From: Paracoccaceae bacterium
GTDB lineage: Bacteria > Pseudomonadota > Alphaproteobacteria > Rhodobacterales > Rhodobacteraceae
Reading direction: 5' to 3'
Length of the DNA stretch: 14,675 nt
NCBI GenBank assembly: GCA_027080755.1
Contig: JALWQC010000351.1
Span: 1-14,675 of the forward strand
A model generated the notes under the pieces. It was not told where the DNA came from. It did not search any database and saw only the letters and a program-made list of their open reading frames with translations. The position numbers were made by a program, and so were the translations under genes. This document shows positions 14,501 through 14,675 of this stretch, piece by piece (within the stretch, counting starts at the first letter, position 1; each line of letters begins with the position of its first letter).

Positions 14501-14675
14501 CGTTGCCGTTGGGGTCGGGGTTGGTTCCGTCGTCGCTGGTGTCGCGCAAATCCGGGTTCGTGGCAGGTGTCTGGCCGGAAACCGCGCCTTCACCGGTTAC
14601 CGTCGCCTGGTTTTCATAGCGCCCGCCAGAGGCAAGCACAGGCGGCAGCGGCACGGTCGGTTGCACACGAATGGC
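11556..14675 (-). CDS. Giant DUF11-repeat surface protein with SdrD-B-like and OmpA-like C-terminal modules (5' end outside window)
   Basis: At least 1039 codons, open to the window edge, so the N-terminus and any signal peptide are missing. Residues here are numbered from the GTG codon at 14666. An Asp/Asn-rich, probably calcium-binding linker (~38-67) leads into three similar DUF11 modules (75-195, 196-318, 319-435), each with VTNTGN-like strands and a closing TATATG. Next come a divergent module with YQIC...LCDTTTETVT (436-528, two cysteines), another DUF11 module (529-680), and one of the type TKTTPQEIVQRGDVVPYTI (681-807). An SdrD-B/prealbumin-like module follows (808-943: GKVFDDVNGNGYQD, GIPGVRLVTADGL, TTDEHGRYSVPC). 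The last ~93 residues are alpha/beta, with an arginine/glutamate-rich helix. Such repeats build extended fibres on surfaces. No LPXTG, RTX or C-terminal autotransporter barrel is seen; the adjacent barrel protein is the likely partner. Confidence 0.85.
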   Translation of the reverse strand, partial: AIRVQPTVPLPPVLASGGRYENQATVTGEGAVSGQTPATNPDLRDTSDDGTNPDPNGNGVASDPGEDNPTPVIPNISPDIALVKTANTSALQSPPQVGDVITYTFAVTNTGNVNLSGVSVTDLMPDLTITGSPIAFLAVGDTDSTITGTYALKQSDIDAGQVQNTATATGTDPYNTVVNDVSGTTTGNDTPTTVPVTQAPAITLVKTANDSALQSPPQAGDTISYSFRVENTGNVTLTNVTLSDPLTGIVLTGGPIPSMAPGDVDTTTFTATYDLTLADMAAGQVTNTATATGTPPSGPDVSDVSGTLTTNDTPTVTPITQAPSILLEKFVDPTPFLTGSVVGDAVPYTFTVTNTGNIPLNNVMISDALVGAVVSGGPIPVLNPGVADTTTFTALYHLTAADITAGEVINTATATGDYGPGNSLQVSDDAAVTLQVGKIEAIPEVFPAFTTDGGTTTSMLASDLLNNAPATLTNVNITVITTDPELTLNPATGLITLAPGNPAGPYHVTYQICSVAVPTLCDTTTETVTQGALPGIETVKTQVFTDNGDGRDDVGDTVTYTITVTNTGNTLLSGVTLDDTLTDITGAALALDSGPTFVSASAGSSEGNLEIGEVATYTATFTLDLQAVNAGGVSNTVTATGMPVYGPGVPGVPAPVSDVSDDGIDTDGNVVDDPTELLLEPSPVVSGLSMTKTTPQEIVQRGDVVPYTITIENTATHVAGPYNIVDTLPPGLIYVPNSATIDGIAAVVTVQGAVITWPNVTVPAAGQVVVTLDARVLNGARSGALVNRASLLDPGTGDPMLDDATAVVRIMPEAVFDCVDVIGKVFDDVNGNGYQDPTGEAPNSAAITDQTYHGGKGSKYTVAPPRSEDGIPGVRLVTADGLVITTDEHGRYSVPCAALPADGGDNFIIKLDPRSLPTGYSMTTENPRVTRVTPGMMSEVNFGATLGHLARVDINDAAFSGTGVPVAALDAGITRLAASLVDNPATVVIAYHIPMNAEASVVRMARERMEGLEHRLRQEWRKVGHGPLNIQTLVVREGK
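11563..11569 (-). promoter_or_regulatory. Strong Shine-Dalgarno inside the end of the DUF11 gene, setting the barrel start
   Basis: On the - strand, GGGAGGG sits in the last codons of the DUF11 protein gene, 8 bases before ATG 11554. The stop of the upstream gene and this start form TAAAATG, typical for translational coupling. This favours 11554 over the internal ATG at 11524, which only has a weak AAGG 10 bases upstream. Confidence 0.65.
13362..14444 (-). repeat. Three tandem DUF11 repeat units (~117-123 codons each)
   Basis: Unit 1 is 14082-14444, unit 2 is 13713-14081 and unit 3 is 13362-13712. Units 1 and 2 are closest: both open with (I/T)xLVKTAN-SALQSPPQ and end with a GNDTPT- or TNDTPT-like motif before ITQAP/VTQAP. 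Unit 3 keeps the strand pattern (VGDAVPYTFTVTNTGN, TTTFTALY, AGEVINTATATG) but lacks the SALQSPPQ opening. This looks like internal duplication with unit 3 the more diverged copy. Lower-similarity relatives lie downstream at 12627-13082 and 12246-12626. Confidence 0.8.
14021..14408. repeat. Pair of identical 22-bp direct repeats inside the DUF11 gene
   Basis: The same 22 bases (starting CCTGCGGCGG, ending TGCAGCGC on the + strand) occur at 14021-14042 and 14387-14408, exactly 366 bases apart, which is 122 codons or one repeat unit. They encode the same AALQSPPQAG/ALQSPPQVG position of units 2 and 1. Exact in-frame spacing would let recombination add or remove one unit without a frameshift. 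Confidence 0.8.

Overview
The window looks like a chromosomal segment from a member of the Rhodobacteraceae (Rhodobacterales, Alphaproteobacteria). It is GC-rich and has a TrgA-family membrane protein, an alphaproteobacterial-type CFA-family enzyme, twin-arginine and lipoprotein leaders, and a large Gram-negative outer-membrane barrel. The family assignment is inferred from protein types, because no rRNA or other marker is present.

Region 1 (1-6051, all + strand). The window opens inside the 3' end of a class V aminotransferase / cysteine-desulfurase-like gene. A good sigma70-like promoter (283-311) follows, leading into a gene run: a CFA-synthase-family lipid methyltransferase (333-1538), a TrgA-type membrane protein (1547-1990), a small exported four-cysteine protein with a TTG start (2023-2568), a cysteine-synthase-family enzyme (2650-3690) and a large MscS-type channel with a DUF3772-like N-terminus (3703-6051). 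The trgA/cysK proximity recalls the tellurite-resistance locus described in Rhodobacter sphaeroides. Together the run combines envelope-lipid modification, cysteine metabolism and membrane-stress functions.

Region 2 (6052-6897). This stretch holds no intact gene. It is a patchwork of decayed IS3-family fragments: orfA and orfB remnants on the + strand, then a 31-codon orfA fragment of a second element on the - strand, with about 77 nt of unassigned DNA between them.

Region 3 (6898-8098). A small CAP-domain lipoprotein (-) and a Tat-exported L,D-transpeptidase (+) diverge from an AT-rich promoter region containing a perfect TATAAT. A bidirectional hairpin terminator (8065-8090) separates the transpeptidase from the next, convergent gene.

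Region 4 (8096-14675, - strand). A two-gene unit covers almost half the window. Upstream is a very long surface-type protein made of tandem DUF11 modules, an SdrD-B-like module and a C-terminal domain with OmpA-like layout; its 5' end lies outside the window. One base after its stop begins a 1152-residue outer-membrane beta-barrel with a large N-terminal Ig-like/soluble region. The stop/start arrangement (TAAAATG) and a strong Shine-Dalgarno point to translational coupling. This pair is the best candidate for a poorly described envelope system here: the DUF11 protein could be a surface or periplasmic fibre displayed, anchored or exported with the barrel. That function is an inference.
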